Shown here piece by piece: positions 8,654-18,708 of a DNA stretch of 64,000 nucleotides. A program made the position numbers and the translations under genes. A model generated the notes under the pieces. The model was not told where the DNA came from. It searched no databases and saw only the letters and a program-made list of their open reading frames with translations. The DNA comes from Sphingopyxis sp. MWB1 (GTDB taxonomy: Bacteria > Pseudomonadota > Alphaproteobacteria > Sphingomonadales > Sphingomonadaceae), in assembly GCF_000763945.1 (NCBI RefSeq), contig NZ_JQFJ01000002.1, positions 1,364,001 through 1,428,000 of the forward strand, read 5' to 3'. Within the stretch, counting starts at the first letter, position 1. Every line of letters begins with the position of its first letter.

Positions 8654-10030
8654 ATGATGACGAAAAATTGGCAACCGCACAGCTGGCGCGATTTTGATGC
8701 CCGGCAACTTCCCACCTATGGCGATACGGAAAAGCTCGCCCGCGTGGAGCGTGAACTTGCCGATTATCCGCCGCTCGTCTTTGCCGGCGAAGCGCGCGAA
8801 TTGACCAACGAGCTCGCCCGCGCGGCCGAGGGCAAGGCCTTTTTGCTGCAAGGCGGCGACTGCGCCGAAAGCTTTGCGGAATTTCACCCGAATAATATTC
8901 GCGACACTTTCCGTGTGCTTTTGCAAATGGCGGTGGTGCTGACCTTCGCCTCGAAAATGCCGGTGGTGAAGCTTGGCCGCATGGCCGGGCAGTTTGCCAA
9001 GCCGCGGTCGGCGGACATGGAAGAGGTGAACGGCACCGAATTGCCGAGCTATCGCGGCGATATCATCAACGATATCGCGTTCGAGGCAGAGGGCCGCGCG
9101 CCCGATCCGCAGCGGATGATCAGGGCCTATAACCAGTCGGCGGCCACGCTCAACCTGCTGCGCGCCTTTGCCCATGGCGGCTATGCCAATCTGCATCAGG
9201 TCAACGCCTGGACCCATGATTTCATGGACCGCAGCCCCTGGGCGCAGAAATATCAGGAAACCGCCGCGCGCATTTCCGAAGCGCTCGCTTTCATGGAAGC
9301 TTGCGGCGTGACCCCCGAAACCGTGCCGCAGATCAAGGGCACCAGCTTTTACACCAGCCACGAAGCGCTGCTGCTCCCCTATGAGCAAGCCCTCACCCGG
9401 CAGGACAGCCTGACCGGCGGCTGGTATGACACGTCGGGCCATTTCCTGTGGGTCGGCGACCGCACCCGCTTCGAAGGGTCGGCGCATATCGAATATCTGC
9501 GCGGTATCGGCAATCCCATCGGCATGAAATGCGGCCCCAGCCTGGAGGCCGACGCGCTGCTGCGCCTGCTCGACACGCTCAACCCCGATCATGTGCCGGG
9601 GCGGATGACGCTGATCACCCGCTATGGCCATGACAAGATCGAGGCGCATCTGCCCAAACTGGTGCGCGCGGTAAAGGAATCGGGTCATCCCGTCGTCTGG
9701 TCGTGCGACCCGATGCACGGCAATGTCATCAAGACGGGCAATGGCTATAAAACCCGGCCCTTCGAACGCATCCTCGCCGAAGTGCGCGGTTTCTTCGCCG
9801 TTCACCGCGCCGAGGGCACCCATGGCGGCGGCATTCATATCGAAATGACCGGCCAGAATGTCACCGAATGCACCGGCGGGGCGATGGATGTGACCCAGAT
9901 GGATCTGGCCGACCGCTATCACACCCATTGCGACCCGCGCCTCAACGCGGGCCAAAGCCTCGAACTCGCCTTCCTGCTGGCTGAAATGCTCAATCAGGAA
10001 GTGAGCGACCGCGCCCGACAGGCGGCCTGA
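8654..10030 (+). CDS. aroG: Class II DAHP synthase
   Basis: A 458-residue class II 3-deoxy-7-phosphoheptulonate synthase, the entry enzyme of the shikimate pathway that joins phosphoenolpyruvate and erythrose-4-phosphate. Diagnostic motifs include [14 protein letters not shown] (metal-binding cysteine), [37 protein letters not shown] and [15 protein letters not shown] (metal ligands). The start is one of two adjacent ATGs at 8654/8657 preceded by GAAGACGG. The class II (plant/actinobacterial-like) type is usual in alphaproteobacteria. It is transcribed divergently from the cyclic-nucleotide protein; the 150-bp spacer would hold both promoters. The symbol is used loosely, because class II enzymes are also called aroF or aroH. 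Confidence 0.95.
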   Translation: MMTKNWQPHSWRDFDARQLPTYGDTEKLARVERELADYPPLVFAGEARELTNELARAAEGKAFLLQGGDCAESFAEFHPNNIRDTFRVLLQMAVVLTFASKMPVVKLGRMAGQFAKPRSADMEEVNGTELPSYRGDIINDIAFEAEGRAPDPQRMIRAYNQSAATLNLLRAFAHGGYANLHQVNAWTHDFMDRSPWAQKYQETAARISEALAFMEACGVTPETVPQIKGTSFYTSHEALLLPYEQALTRQDSLTGGWYDTSGHFLWVGDRTRFEGSAHIEYLRGIGNPIGMKCGPSLEADALLRLLDTLNPDHVPGRMTLITRYGHDKIEAHLPKLVRAVKESGHPVVWSCDPMHGNVIKTGNGYKTRPFERILAEVRGFFAVHRAEGTHGGGIHIEMTGQNVTECTGGAMDVTQMDLADRYHTHCDPRLNAGQSLELAFLLAEMLNQEVSDRARQAA

Positions 10031-10035
10031 TTCCC

Positions 10036-10124
10036 GTCGCCCCCGCGAAGGCGGGGGCCGCTGGAAGTCTAAAAAAGCGCCGTCTGGAAAGGCCGACCAC
10101 GGCCCCCGCCTGCGCGGGGGCGAC
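10036..10124. repeat. Inverted pair of REP-like palindromes
   Basis: Two copies of a 24-bp palindromic unit with core CCCCCGCGAAGGCGGGGG lie at 10036-10059 and, inverted, at 10101-10124, separated by 41 bases; the arms differ at one position. The pair sits between two convergent genes and could act as a bidirectional terminator. The same unit occurs as an inverted pair at 50246-50327. Confidence 0.8.
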
Positions 10125-10132
10125 GAAAGGGC

Positions 10133-11653
10133 TTAATCCCCCGTCCCCGGCCACCGCTGCTTGTCGGCAAAGGCCCGGCCCAGCGCGACATGCAGATCGG
10201 CATCCTCTGCCGCCCCGCCCAGCGGGATCTTGTCCGAAAATTCATCGCCGGGGCCGTGGTAATCATCGCCCAAAAAGGCTTCGAGCAGGGCCATGTCGGA
10301 GAAGCTGCCGCCCACCATCAGCGATGCGACGCCCTTGGCGCCCAAGGCCCAGCCGTCCTGACGCTGGACAAAGGGGTCGGCTTCACCATCGCTGTCAATC
10401 TTGCGGCCGAGCCGCGTCGCGACTTCGGTGACCAGCGCATCATGGGCGGGGCGCCCGCGTCCGATGGTCGCCACCGGCGTGCCCCGCGGCGAGATCGCCA
10501 CCGTATCGAGGTTCAACGCCACCGTGATGTCGGACAAGGGCACCGCCGGATGATCGGCGAAATGATAGGCGCCGAGCAGCCCTTTTTCCTCGGCCGTGGT
10601 GGCAAGGAAATAAATATCGCGGTCGGGGCGCGGCCCCTTGGCCAGTCGTTTTGCCACTTCGATCAGCACGGCGATGCCGCTCGCATTGTCGACGGCGCCG
10701 TTGCAGATACGGTCGGCGGCCCCTTCGGGCGCGCAAAGGCCCAGATGGTCCCAATGCCCCAGGAACAGCACCGCCTTGCCATCGGGGTTGGCGCCGGGAA
10801 GGCGGGCGATCACATTATGGCTGTCAAAGGCACGCACCTCGGTCCGCGCGGACAGGTCGGCGGTCAGCGGCAGGGCCGCGCCGCGATAGCCGGGGTCGCT
10901 GGCCGCCTGCCGCAATGGGTCCACCGCAAACCCGGCCTGTTTGAACAGCGTATCGGCCGCGGCCTGCGACAGAAAACCGCTGATGGCGGGTTCGCCGCTT
11001 TCCTGCACGCGCTCGATGCTGGCAGCGCTCATCGCGCCGCGCAGCCGCTCCCAACCCAGCGCCTCCGGCGCAACGACCAGCACCGCCTTGGCGCCCGCTT
11101 CGGCGAGCATCCGGCGCCGCTCGCGATAGCGGGGCAGATCCTTGCCATAGGGCGGATTTTCAAAGAACATGATCGCGGCCTTGCCCGCGACATCGGCGGT
11201 CACATTGCCCTCCGCATCGACGCCATAGCCGACAAACATGACCGGCAGATTGTCGAGCGAAGCTTCGGCATCGCGGCTGTTCAGCAACAGACCCTGCGGA
11301 TCGAGCCTGATCGCCCGTCCCTTGGCGCGAAACTGCGCTTCGCCGCCCAGTGACCGGCTTTCGACCAGCGGCACCGGCTGAAGCCAGGGCGTGTCGCTGC
11401 CTTTGACGGGCTCCAGCCCCGCCCGCGCCCATTCGCCGGCAATATAGGCGATGGTGCGATCCTCGCCCGCCGTGCCGGGCGCGCGCCCTTCAAAGGCGTC
11501 GCTCGCCAGCACCCGGATATGCGCGGCAAGCTCTGCCTCGGTGATGGGTGTGTCGGCGGCGACGGGAGCAGCAAAAGCGGCGGGGATGGCGGGAACGGCA
11601 AGGCCGATCAGGGCGGAAGCCGCCAGCGCGGCTCGAAAGGTCGGTTTCTTCAT
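10133..11653 (-). CDS. M28-family zinc metallopeptidase, exported
   Basis: A 506-residue secreted aminopeptidase-type protein. The start at 11653 gives an N-terminal signal peptide (MKKPTFRAALAASALIGLAV, cleavage near residue 29). A protease-associated-like insert follows, then the M28 catalytic core: FLGHWDHLG and GAVDNASGIAVLIEVAK provide zinc-binding histidine and aspartate, and TTAEEKGLLGAYHF provides the catalytic and zinc-binding glutamates. It would act in the periplasm on peptides. It ends nine bases from the second palindrome and faces the DAHP synthase gene. Confidence 0.9.
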   Translation of the reverse strand: MKKPTFRAALAASALIGLAVPAIPAAFAAPVAADTPITEAELAAHIRVLASDAFEGRAPGTAGEDRTIAYIAGEWARAGLEPVKGSDTPWLQPVPLVESRSLGGEAQFRAKGRAIRLDPQGLLLNSRDAEASLDNLPVMFVGYGVDAEGNVTADVAGKAAIMFFENPPYGKDLPRYRERRRMLAEAGAKAVLVVAPEALGWERLRGAMSAASIERVQESGEPAISGFLSQAAADTLFKQAGFAVDPLRQAASDPGYRGAALPLTADLSARTEVRAFDSHNVIARLPGANPDGKAVLFLGHWDHLGLCAPEGAADRICNGAVDNASGIAVLIEVAKRLAKGPRPDRDIYFLATTAEEKGLLGAYHFADHPAVPLSDITVALNLDTVAISPRGTPVATIGRGRPAHDALVTEVATRLGRKIDSDGEADPFVQRQDGWALGAKGVASLMVGGSFSDMALLEAFLGDDYHGPGDEFSDKIPLGGAAEDADLHVALGRAFADKQRWPGTGD

Positions 11654-11764
11654 CCCTCGCCGCATTGCATGATCGCCCCACCCCGGCAAGATGCGTTGGT
11701 CGAACGCTCGGCATCGCTGGCCGAGAATATCGCCCCCTTGAGGCGGCTGCCCACGCGGCGATCT

Positions 11765-12574
11765 TCAGCGGCGGGCGCGTTCGAGCAGCGCGCGCGCCGC
11801 GGCGACATGCATGTCCTCGATCATCCGTCCCGCATGACGCTGGGCTCCGCCGGTTGCAGCGGCAACCAGCGCTTCGGCCTCGGCAATCTCGCGCGCATTG
11901 GGCGCAAAGGCGCTATTGCAGGGTTCGACCTGCGACGGGTGGATCAGCGTCTTGCCATCGAACCCCAGCCGCCGCCCTTCGGCGGCTTCGGCGGCAAAGC
12001 CCGCGGCATCGTCGATCGCATTATAAACCCCGTCAAAACCCCAGACGCCGCCCGCGCGCGCGGCCAGCACAATCGCCTGAATGGCATGGCTCATCGCGCC
12101 GCGATCCATCGCGTCGGGAAGCCGCAGCTCATGGGCAAGGTCGTTGAGCCCCGCGATCAGCGCGCGCACCGCCGGGTCAGCGGCAATGTCGCGCGCGGCA
12201 TAAATGGCCGCCGGGGTCTCGATCATCGCGAACAGCGGCAGGCCGCAGCCGCGCAAGGGATCAAGGTCGGCGGGCCGCTCGACCTTGGGCAGCACCAGCG
12301 CATCGAGCGCCAGCCCCGCGATGGCGGCGATATCCTCGGCCTGATGCGCGCTCCCCGTGCCATTGATCCGCACGGCGACCCTCTTTCCTGCAAAGCCCGC
12401 CTCCACCGCCGCGCGCATGGCGGTGCGCGCTTCGCGCTTGCGCTCCTGGGGCACCGCATCCTCCAGGTCGATGATGATCATGTCGGCTTTCAGTCCCGGC
12501 GCCTTTTCCAGCGCGCGGGCATTGGATGCGGGAACATAAAGGAGCGAACGGGGGGCAATATCGGGCACAAACAT
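11765..12574 (-). CDS. HpcH/HpaI-family CoA ester lyase
   Basis: A 269-residue protein of the citrate lyase beta / malyl-CoA lyase family. The N-terminus RSLLYVPASNARALEKAP and the stretch IIIDLEDAVPQERK are typical, as are the metal-binding IETPAAIYAARDIAA region and the late motif GFDGKTLIHPSQV. Members cleave beta-hydroxyacyl-CoA esters such as citramalyl- or malyl-CoA; the exact substrate cannot be read from the sequence. No companion mesaconyl-CoA or glyoxylate genes are adjacent. It is transcribed away from the SPFH/NfeD pair. Confidence 0.88.
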   Translation of the reverse strand: MFVPDIAPRSLLYVPASNARALEKAPGLKADMIIIDLEDAVPQERKREARTAMRAAVEAGFAGKRVAVRINGTGSAHQAEDIAAIAGLALDALVLPKVERPADLDPLRGCGLPLFAMIETPAAIYAARDIAADPAVRALIAGLNDLAHELRLPDAMDRGAMSHAIQAIVLAARAGGVWGFDGVYNAIDDAAGFAAEAAEGRRLGFDGKTLIHPSQVEPCNSAFAPNAREIAEAEALVAAATGGAQRHAGRMIEDMHVAAARALLERARR

Positions 12575-12654
12575 ATGCTTTTGTCTGGCTTAACCGCGCC
12601 TGCCGGGCAATAAGGAAAGCAGGTCGCACCGCTTTATTCTGATTGGGGAGATAT

Positions 12655-13581
12655 ATGATGGCCTTCGCTTTGACGCTGGTGGTGCTGGCACTGGTGTTTA
12701 TCGTGTGGACGCTGACCCCGGTTCGGCAGGGCTATGCCTATACCATCGAACGCTTTGGCCGTTACACGCGCACCGCGCAGCCCGGGCTCAACTTCATCAT
12801 GCCGATCTTCGACCGCGTCGGACGCAAGGTGAATATGATGGAGCAGGTGCTCGACATTCCGGGGCAGGAAATCATCACCAAGGACAATGCGATGATCGCG
12901 GTCGACGGGGTGGTGTTCTTTCAGGTGCTTGACGCCGCCAAGGCCGCCTATGAGGTCAGCGACCTTTATCTCTCGATCATGAACCTGACGACGACCAATC
13001 TTCGCACCGTCATGGGGTCGATGGATCTCGACGAAACCCTGTCCAAACGCGATGAAATCAATGCGCGGTTGCTGCATGTCGTCGACGATGCCACCACCCC
13101 CTGGGGCGTGAAGATCACCCGCGTCGAGGTCAAGGACATCCGCCCGCCCGCCGACATCTCCAACGCCATGGCCCGCCAGATGAAAGCAGAACGCGAAAAG
13201 CGCGCCGCCATCCTCGAAGCCGAAGGGATGCGTGCTTCGGAAATCCTGCGCGCAGAGGGCGAGAAGCAAGGACAGATATTACAGGCCGAAGGGCGCCGCG
13301 AAGCCGCATTCCGGGACGCCGAAGCGCGCGAACGCGAGGCCGAAGCCGAAGCCAAGGCAACACAAATGGTGAGCGACGCCATCGCCAATGGCAATGCGCA
13401 GGCCATCAACTATTTCATCGCGCAAAAATATGTCGAAGCGGTGGAGCAATTTGCCACCAGCCCCAACAGCAAGACCATCCTCTTCCCCGTCGAGGCGACG
13501 CAACTCATTGGGACATTGGGCGGAATCGGTGAACTGGCACGCGACGCCCTTGGCCGTCCGGGAAATCAGGCGGAGAAATAA
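12655..13581 (+). CDS. SPFH/stomatin-like membrane protein (QmcA type)
   Basis: A 308-residue prohibitin-homology protein. It has one N-terminal membrane helix ([19 protein letters not shown]), the PHB domain starting around [21 protein letters not shown], and a long charged coiled-coil tail rich in [13 protein letters not shown] ending with [16 protein letters not shown]. Family members form oligomeric membrane-microdomain scaffolds. Two ATGs (12655 and 12658) follow a GGGGAG ribosome site; either may be used. It is paired with an NfeD-like gene one base downstream, the standard SPFH-NfeD operon. Confidence 0.92.
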   Translation: MMAFALTLVVLALVFIVWTLTPVRQGYAYTIERFGRYTRTAQPGLNFIMPIFDRVGRKVNMMEQVLDIPGQEIITKDNAMIAVDGVVFFQVLDAAKAAYEVSDLYLSIMNLTTTNLRTVMGSMDLDETLSKRDEINARLLHVVDDATTPWGVKITRVEVKDIRPPADISNAMARQMKAEREKRAAILEAEGMRASEILRAEGEKQGQILQAEGRREAAFRDAEAREREAEAEAKATQMVSDAIANGNAQAINYFIAQKYVEAVEQFATSPNSKTILFPVEATQLIGTLGGIGELARDALGRPGNQAEK

Positions 13582-13582
13582 T

Positions 13583-14029
13583 ATGGCAGACAGTCCGTTA
13601 GTAATGGCCCCCCACTGGCTCTGGCTATCCCTCGGCGTGCTGCTTGTCGCGATCGAGATTTTGGTGCCGGGCTTTTTTCTGATCTGGCTGGGCACAGCCG
13701 CGATCATTACGGGTGCGCTGGTGTGGGTGCTGCCACTGGCCATCCCCGCCCAATTAGGCCTGTTTGCCGTGCTGTCCTTCATCGTTCTCTATGGCGCGCG
13801 ACACTGGCTTCGTGACAATCCGATCAACAGCAGCGATCCGCATCTCAATCAACGCGCCGGACGACTCGTCGGCGAAATACTGACCGTAACCAAAGCGATT
13901 GAGGATGGTCGGGGCCGCGCGAAGGTCGGCGATGGCGAATGGCCGGTCTGCGGACCCGATGCAGCAGCGGGCAGCAAGGTGCGCGTTGTTACCGCAGACG
14001 GCGGCGTCCTGGGGGTAGAGCCAGCGTAG
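13583..14029 (+). CDS. NfeD-family membrane protein
   Basis: A 148-residue protein with hydrophobic helices in its first 75 residues (LWLSLGVLLVAIEILVPGFF, then LGTAAIITGALVWVLPLA and LGLFAVLSFIVLYGA) and a C-terminal OB-fold-like domain beginning near LNQRAGRLVGEILTV and ending KVRVVTADGGVLGVEP. This is the short NfeD type that partners SPFH proteins. The start overlaps the GGAGAA ribosome site within the end of the SPFH gene, with a one-base gap, so the two are expected to be translated together. Confidence 0.9.
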   Translation: MADSPLVMAPHWLWLSLGVLLVAIEILVPGFFLIWLGTAAIITGALVWVLPLAIPAQLGLFAVLSFIVLYGARHWLRDNPINSSDPHLNQRAGRLVGEILTVTKAIEDGRGRAKVGDGEWPVCGPDAAAGSKVRVVTADGGVLGVEPA

Positions 14030-14032
14030 CAA

Positions 14033-14602
14033 TCATCCCCCTCGCGGCCGACTATATATCGCCACAATATGCCCGAGCGCATCGCTTTCGCCGATACGCC
14101 GAAAGCCGAGTTTCGCCGATACGCGTTCCGAAAGTGCGTTGTCAGGATCAATAATGCAGCGTATCTCTTTGGCGTCCAGATTTTCGTCAGCCCATCCAAG
14201 CGCGGCGCGCATCGCCTCGGTGGCATAGCCCGCGCCCCAATGGTCGGCATCAAAGGCCCAGCCGGCCTCCGGCAGATCTTCCAATTCGGGGATACCGCGG
14301 CAGAAATAGCTCAGGCCGCCCATGCCGATCAGCTTATCGCTTGTTCGATCAGCGAACACCCAATAGCCAAAGCCCATCACCGGCCATAGCCCCGCCGCTC
14401 CCAAAAAGCGCTGCCAACTGGCGTCCGGTGCGCGGGGATCGCCCCCAATGAAGCGCGTGACGCGCGGATCGGCCCACATGGCGATATGCGCCTGCTTGTC
14501 TGCAAAACGCTGGGACCGAAGACAGAGACGCTCGGTTTTGAGCATAGGGGCCGCACGGATCATCATCCAGTCATGCCCATCCGGGCTGCCCCGGTCAATC
14601 AC
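14033..14602 (-). CDS. GNAT N-acetyltransferase (RimJ/RimL type)
   Basis: A protein of up to 189 residues with a GNAT acetyltransferase fold. Visible features are the N-terminal LKTERLCLRSQ, the segment GWAFDADHWGAGYATEAMRAALGWADENL corresponding to the acetyl-CoA-binding motif, and IRCIIDPDNALSERVSAKLGFRRIG near the end, typical of the RimJ/RimL branch. The substrate is not predictable. Internal ATGs at 14566/14563 give a shorter and equally plausible start. It converges on the nfeD-like gene with a gap of three bases. Confidence 0.85.
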   Translation of the reverse strand: MIDRGSPDGHDWMMIRAAPMLKTERLCLRSQRFADKQAHIAMWADPRVTRFIGGDPRAPDASWQRFLGAAGLWPVMGFGYWVFADRTSDKLIGMGGLSYFCRGIPELEDLPEAGWAFDADHWGAGYATEAMRAALGWADENLDAKEIRCIIDPDNALSERVSAKLGFRRIGESDALGHIVAIYSRPRGG

Positions 14603-14871
14603 CTCTCCTCTTCCTTACCTCAAAGGAACATGGAGCTGCCACAGGGGTGCACTGGCGCGGGAAAGGGAAGCATACCCGCCACTGCGACCCCCGGTGTCAG
14701 GCGAACGAGACCGCCAACCAAAAGCGTCTTTCTGCCTCAATTTCCGGGCCCGCAGTGCAAGCAGCAAGCTCTGTTGCGGAGGACATAGGTTCACCTTCGC
14801 CAAAAAGGGGCGTAAAGGCGCACATAAGAAAGGCCCAAAGGCCTTGGGGTAATAGATAGGAATTACATACA

Positions 14872-15486
14872 GTGGCAACGATCACCAAGAAGCGGCTCAC
14901 GCCGGAGGAAAGCCGCTCCGTCGCCTTGGAGGCCGCACGCCTGATACTGATCGAAGCGGGGCCACAGGCCGTCACGCTGAAGGCGGTAGCGGGGCGCATC
15001 GACCGCACGCACGCCAATCTTCTCCACCATTTTGGCAGCGCGGCGGGACTGCAAAAGGCACTTGCGGCCTATCTCGCCGAAACAGTCTGCGCGACCATTG
15101 GCGAAAAAATGGCATCGACTCCTCCGGGTGAGCGTAATGTGCGCGAGATCGTCGATCTGGCCTTCGATGCTTTTGACGAAGGCGGTGCGGGGGGCCTTGC
15201 TTCCTGGATGTTGATGAGCGGCAATGAAGATGCGCTCGACCCGATCATCGAATCAATCCATCGGTTGATCGACGGCATGGCGCCCGATGCACAGGAAAAG
15301 AGACTGATGCACGAAGATACGCTGGCCTTGGTGCTGATGGCACTAGGGGATGCGCAGCTGGGCGGACCTATGGCGGCAGCACTTGATCTTCCCCGCGATA
15401 CAGCCCGTGCATTGGCCGCCGAGTTGATCTCCAACCGCATGGCCGCCTTTTGGGCGGAGCATGGGGGAAAGCCCGTCAACGGATAA
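14872..15486 (+). CDS. TetR/AcrR-family transcriptional regulator
   Basis: A 204-residue regulator. The N-terminal helix-turn-helix spans roughly residues 12-60, with VTLKAVAGRIDRTHANLLHHFGSAAGLQKAL matching the TetR DNA-binding domain; the C-terminal all-helical part would bind an effector. Translation probably begins at GTG 14872, preceded by an AGGA about ten bases upstream. The 269 bases before it contain no gene and may include its own operator. No efflux or enzyme gene is adjacent and co-regulated in an obvious way, so the target is unknown. Confidence 0.87.
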   Translation: MATITKKRLTPEESRSVALEAARLILIEAGPQAVTLKAVAGRIDRTHANLLHHFGSAAGLQKALAAYLAETVCATIGEKMASTPPGERNVREIVDLAFDAFDEGGAGGLASWMLMSGNEDALDPIIESIHRLIDGMAPDAQEKRLMHEDTLALVLMALGDAQLGGPMAAALDLPRDTARALAAELISNRMAAFWAEHGGKPVNG

Positions 15487-15656
15487 GGGTATCGGGGAAA
15501 GGCTGCGACGGACTCGCTAATCGCCCACATACTCGCTAAAGCCCCCGCTCTTCATTTCCCGCGCCCCGGCAGAAGCAGTGCAAAATGGCTCGCGGCTGGT
15601 CGGCCTCATCGTCGCAGCGCGCCTTCCTACTTCGCTTTTGACGCCCGGCGTCGTAA

Positions 15657-16706
<1,050 letters not shown>

Positions 16707-16763
16707 CCGCCAAGAGGGAACGAAAAGCCGCGCCGGGGATATGAGATCTACCAAGGAGTAAGC

Positions 16764-17561
16764 ATGTCCCCCAAAATTATTGTTCGCTCATCGATCGCTG
16801 TATTTCTGGTCACAGCGACACCCGCCCCGCTTCATGCTCAGACCGGCGAAGAGGCGCCGATGCGTACCCGTGTGTTTTTGGGGCCGCAGATGACGCCCGA
16901 ATATCCTGGCTCCAAGGATATGAGTATAGGCCCCTTCCTCGACCTCTCCCGTTCACCTGTCGGCACGCCCATGGAATTTGAAGCGCCCGACGAGAGCGCG
17001 GGTTTGGGTCTTTTGGGTGATCATCGTTTTTCTATTGGCCCGGCGGTCAATCTGCTTGGCAAACGCCGCGCCTCCGATACCGATGATATTCTCCCGTCCA
17101 TCAAACGCAGCATCGAGCTGGGGGGCTTTGTCCAGGCATGGATCACTCCCGAATTTCGCCTCCGCGCCGAAGCCCGCAAAGCGGTGAGCGGGCACAAGGG
17201 CTGGAATGGCGATATCGGCGTCGATTATGTTGCACGTGAAGGCGACGATTGGCTTTTGTCCGTCGGGCCCCGCGTCACGCTGGGCGATGCCCAAATGCAT
17301 CGCACCTATTTCGGCGTAACGCCGAGTGAAGCTGCGGCTTCGGACCTCGACGCCTTTGACCCCGGCGGCGGGATTCGCTCAGTCGGCATGACGGTCGGTT
17401 ATCTGCACCAGTTCGATCGTCATTGGGGCGTCGCGGGCTATGCGCGCTATGACCGGCTGGTCGGCGACGCCGCCTCTTCGCCTGTCACCCGCAGCTTTGG
17501 CACACGCAGCCAGCCGTCGGCCGGTATTGCGCTCAGCTACACCTTCGGCGGCGCGCGATAA
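16764..17561 (+). CDS. MipA/OmpV-family outer membrane protein
   Basis: A 265-residue exported protein. A signal peptide (about residues 1-25, ending PLHAQ) precedes an alternating hydrophobic/polar sequence typical of a small outer-membrane beta-barrel, with family-like segments MTPEYPGSKDMSIGPFLDL and the final strand QPSAGIALSYTF. E. coli MipA is a scaffold for murein enzymes, but OmpV-type members are porin-like, and no specific role can be claimed. A strong AAGGAG ribosome site precedes the ATG. It interrupts the usual obgE-proB adjacency. Confidence 0.88.
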   Translation: MSPKIIVRSSIAVFLVTATPAPLHAQTGEEAPMRTRVFLGPQMTPEYPGSKDMSIGPFLDLSRSPVGTPMEFEAPDESAGLGLLGDHRFSIGPAVNLLGKRRASDTDDILPSIKRSIELGGFVQAWITPEFRLRAEARKAVSGHKGWNGDIGVDYVAREGDDWLLSVGPRVTLGDAQMHRTYFGVTPSEAAASDLDAFDPGGGIRSVGMTVGYLHQFDRHWGVAGYARYDRLVGDAASSPVTRSFGTRSQPSAGIALSYTFGGAR

Positions 17562-17604
17562 GCTTGGCATTGGCGCGGACGACGTCCCGCGCTATCGGCG
17601 GGAC

Positions 17605-18708
17605 ATGTTGTTCGCGCCCGCCACCTGTTCCCGGCTGATCGTCAAAATCGGATCGGCGCTGCTTGTCGATGACAGCGGCGCGGTCCGGGCCGACTGGCTT
17701 GCCGGAATCGCCGCCGATATCGCCCTTCGCGCCCAAAGCGGCCAGCAAATCGCTGTGGTTTCCTCCGGCGCTATCGCGCTCGGCGCGCGAAAACTCGGCC
17801 TGTCCAAAGGGGGGCGCGCCAGTCTGGAAGATGCGCAGGCGGCGGCGGCGACAGGGCAGATTGCGCTCAGCCGCGTCTGGGCCGATGTTTTGGGCGCCGA
17901 GGGACTGACGGCCGCCCAGATACTCGTGACACTGGACGATCTGGAACATCGCCGCCGCTATCTGAACGCCGCCGCAACGCTCAATCGCTTGCTGGGTCTG
18001 GGCGTTGTGCCGGTGATCAACGAAAATGACAGCGTCGCGACTGAGGAAATTCGTTTCGGCGACAATGACCGGCTGGCGGCTCGGGTTGCACAAGCCGCGG
18101 GGGCACAGGGCGTCCTGTTGCTTTCCGACATTGACGGGCTTTACGACCGTAATCCTGCCCAGCCCGGCGCCCGCCACATTGAGCGGATTGAGCGGATCGA
18201 CGCCGTGGTTGAGGCGATGGCGGACACGGGATCGGCATCGGGGATGGGATCCGGCGGCATGGTGTCCAAAATCGCCGCCGCACGTATCGCCAATGCAGCG
18301 GGAGCCCATCTCGCCATTGCATCGGGCCGGGTCGAACGGCCCCTGTCCACAGCGGCGCGGCACAGCTTGTTCGTTGCCGATAAAAGCGCCGGCGCACGCA
18401 AGGCTTGGCTCGCGGGCGGACTGACCGCCAAAGGGCGGCTGACCATCGACGCGGGCGCAGTCAAGGCGTTACGCGGCGGAGCCAGCCTGCTCGCCGCCGG
18501 GGTTCGCGCCGCCAGCGGCGATTTCGCACGCGGCGATATTCTCGATATCGCTGATCCAGATGACCGCGTTATCGCACGCGGCCTGTCCGAATATCCCGCC
18601 GTCGATGCCGCCGCCATATTGGGGCTGGGACGCGAAGCGCAGGCTGCAGCGCTTGGCTATGCTCCGCGCAGTGCAGTGGTGCACCGCGACCATATGGTGC
18701 TGCTGTGA
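17605..18708 (+). CDS. proB: Glutamate 5-kinase
   Basis: A 367-residue ProB, which phosphorylates glutamate as the first step of proline synthesis. The start at 17605 gives the expected N-terminus and length. The amino-acid-kinase domain shows LIVKIGSALLVDD, VVSSGAIALGARKLGL, VVPVINENDSVATEEI, FGDNDRLAARVA and GMGSGGMVSKIAAA. The C-terminal PUA domain covers roughly residues 270-367. Its stop overlaps the next gene by four bases (GTGA), so the downstream epimerase-like gene is probably co-translated. proA is not in the window. Confidence 0.96.
   Translation: MLFAPATCSRLIVKIGSALLVDDSGAVRADWLAGIAADIALRAQSGQQIAVVSSGAIALGARKLGLSKGGRASLEDAQAAAATGQIALSRVWADVLGAEGLTAAQILVTLDDLEHRRRYLNAAATLNRLLGLGVVPVINENDSVATEEIRFGDNDRLAARVAQAAGAQGVLLLSDIDGLYDRNPAQPGARHIERIERIDAVVEAMADTGSASGMGSGGMVSKIAAARIANAAGAHLAIASGRVERPLSTAARHSLFVADKSAGARKAWLAGGLTAKGRLTIDAGAVKALRGGASLLAAGVRAASGDFARGDILDIADPDDRVIARGLSEYPAVDAAAILGLGREAQAAALGYAPRSAVVHRDHMVLL

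Noticed and set aside
8543..9955. Minus-strand frame opposite the DAHP synthase
   Set aside because: The plus-strand frame has every class II DAHP synthase motif; the minus frame has none.
10069..10266. Minus-strand small frame over the REP-like pair
   Set aside because: Its sequence is generated by the repeat (RPRAGGGRG-type peptide) and it overlaps the peptidase gene end.
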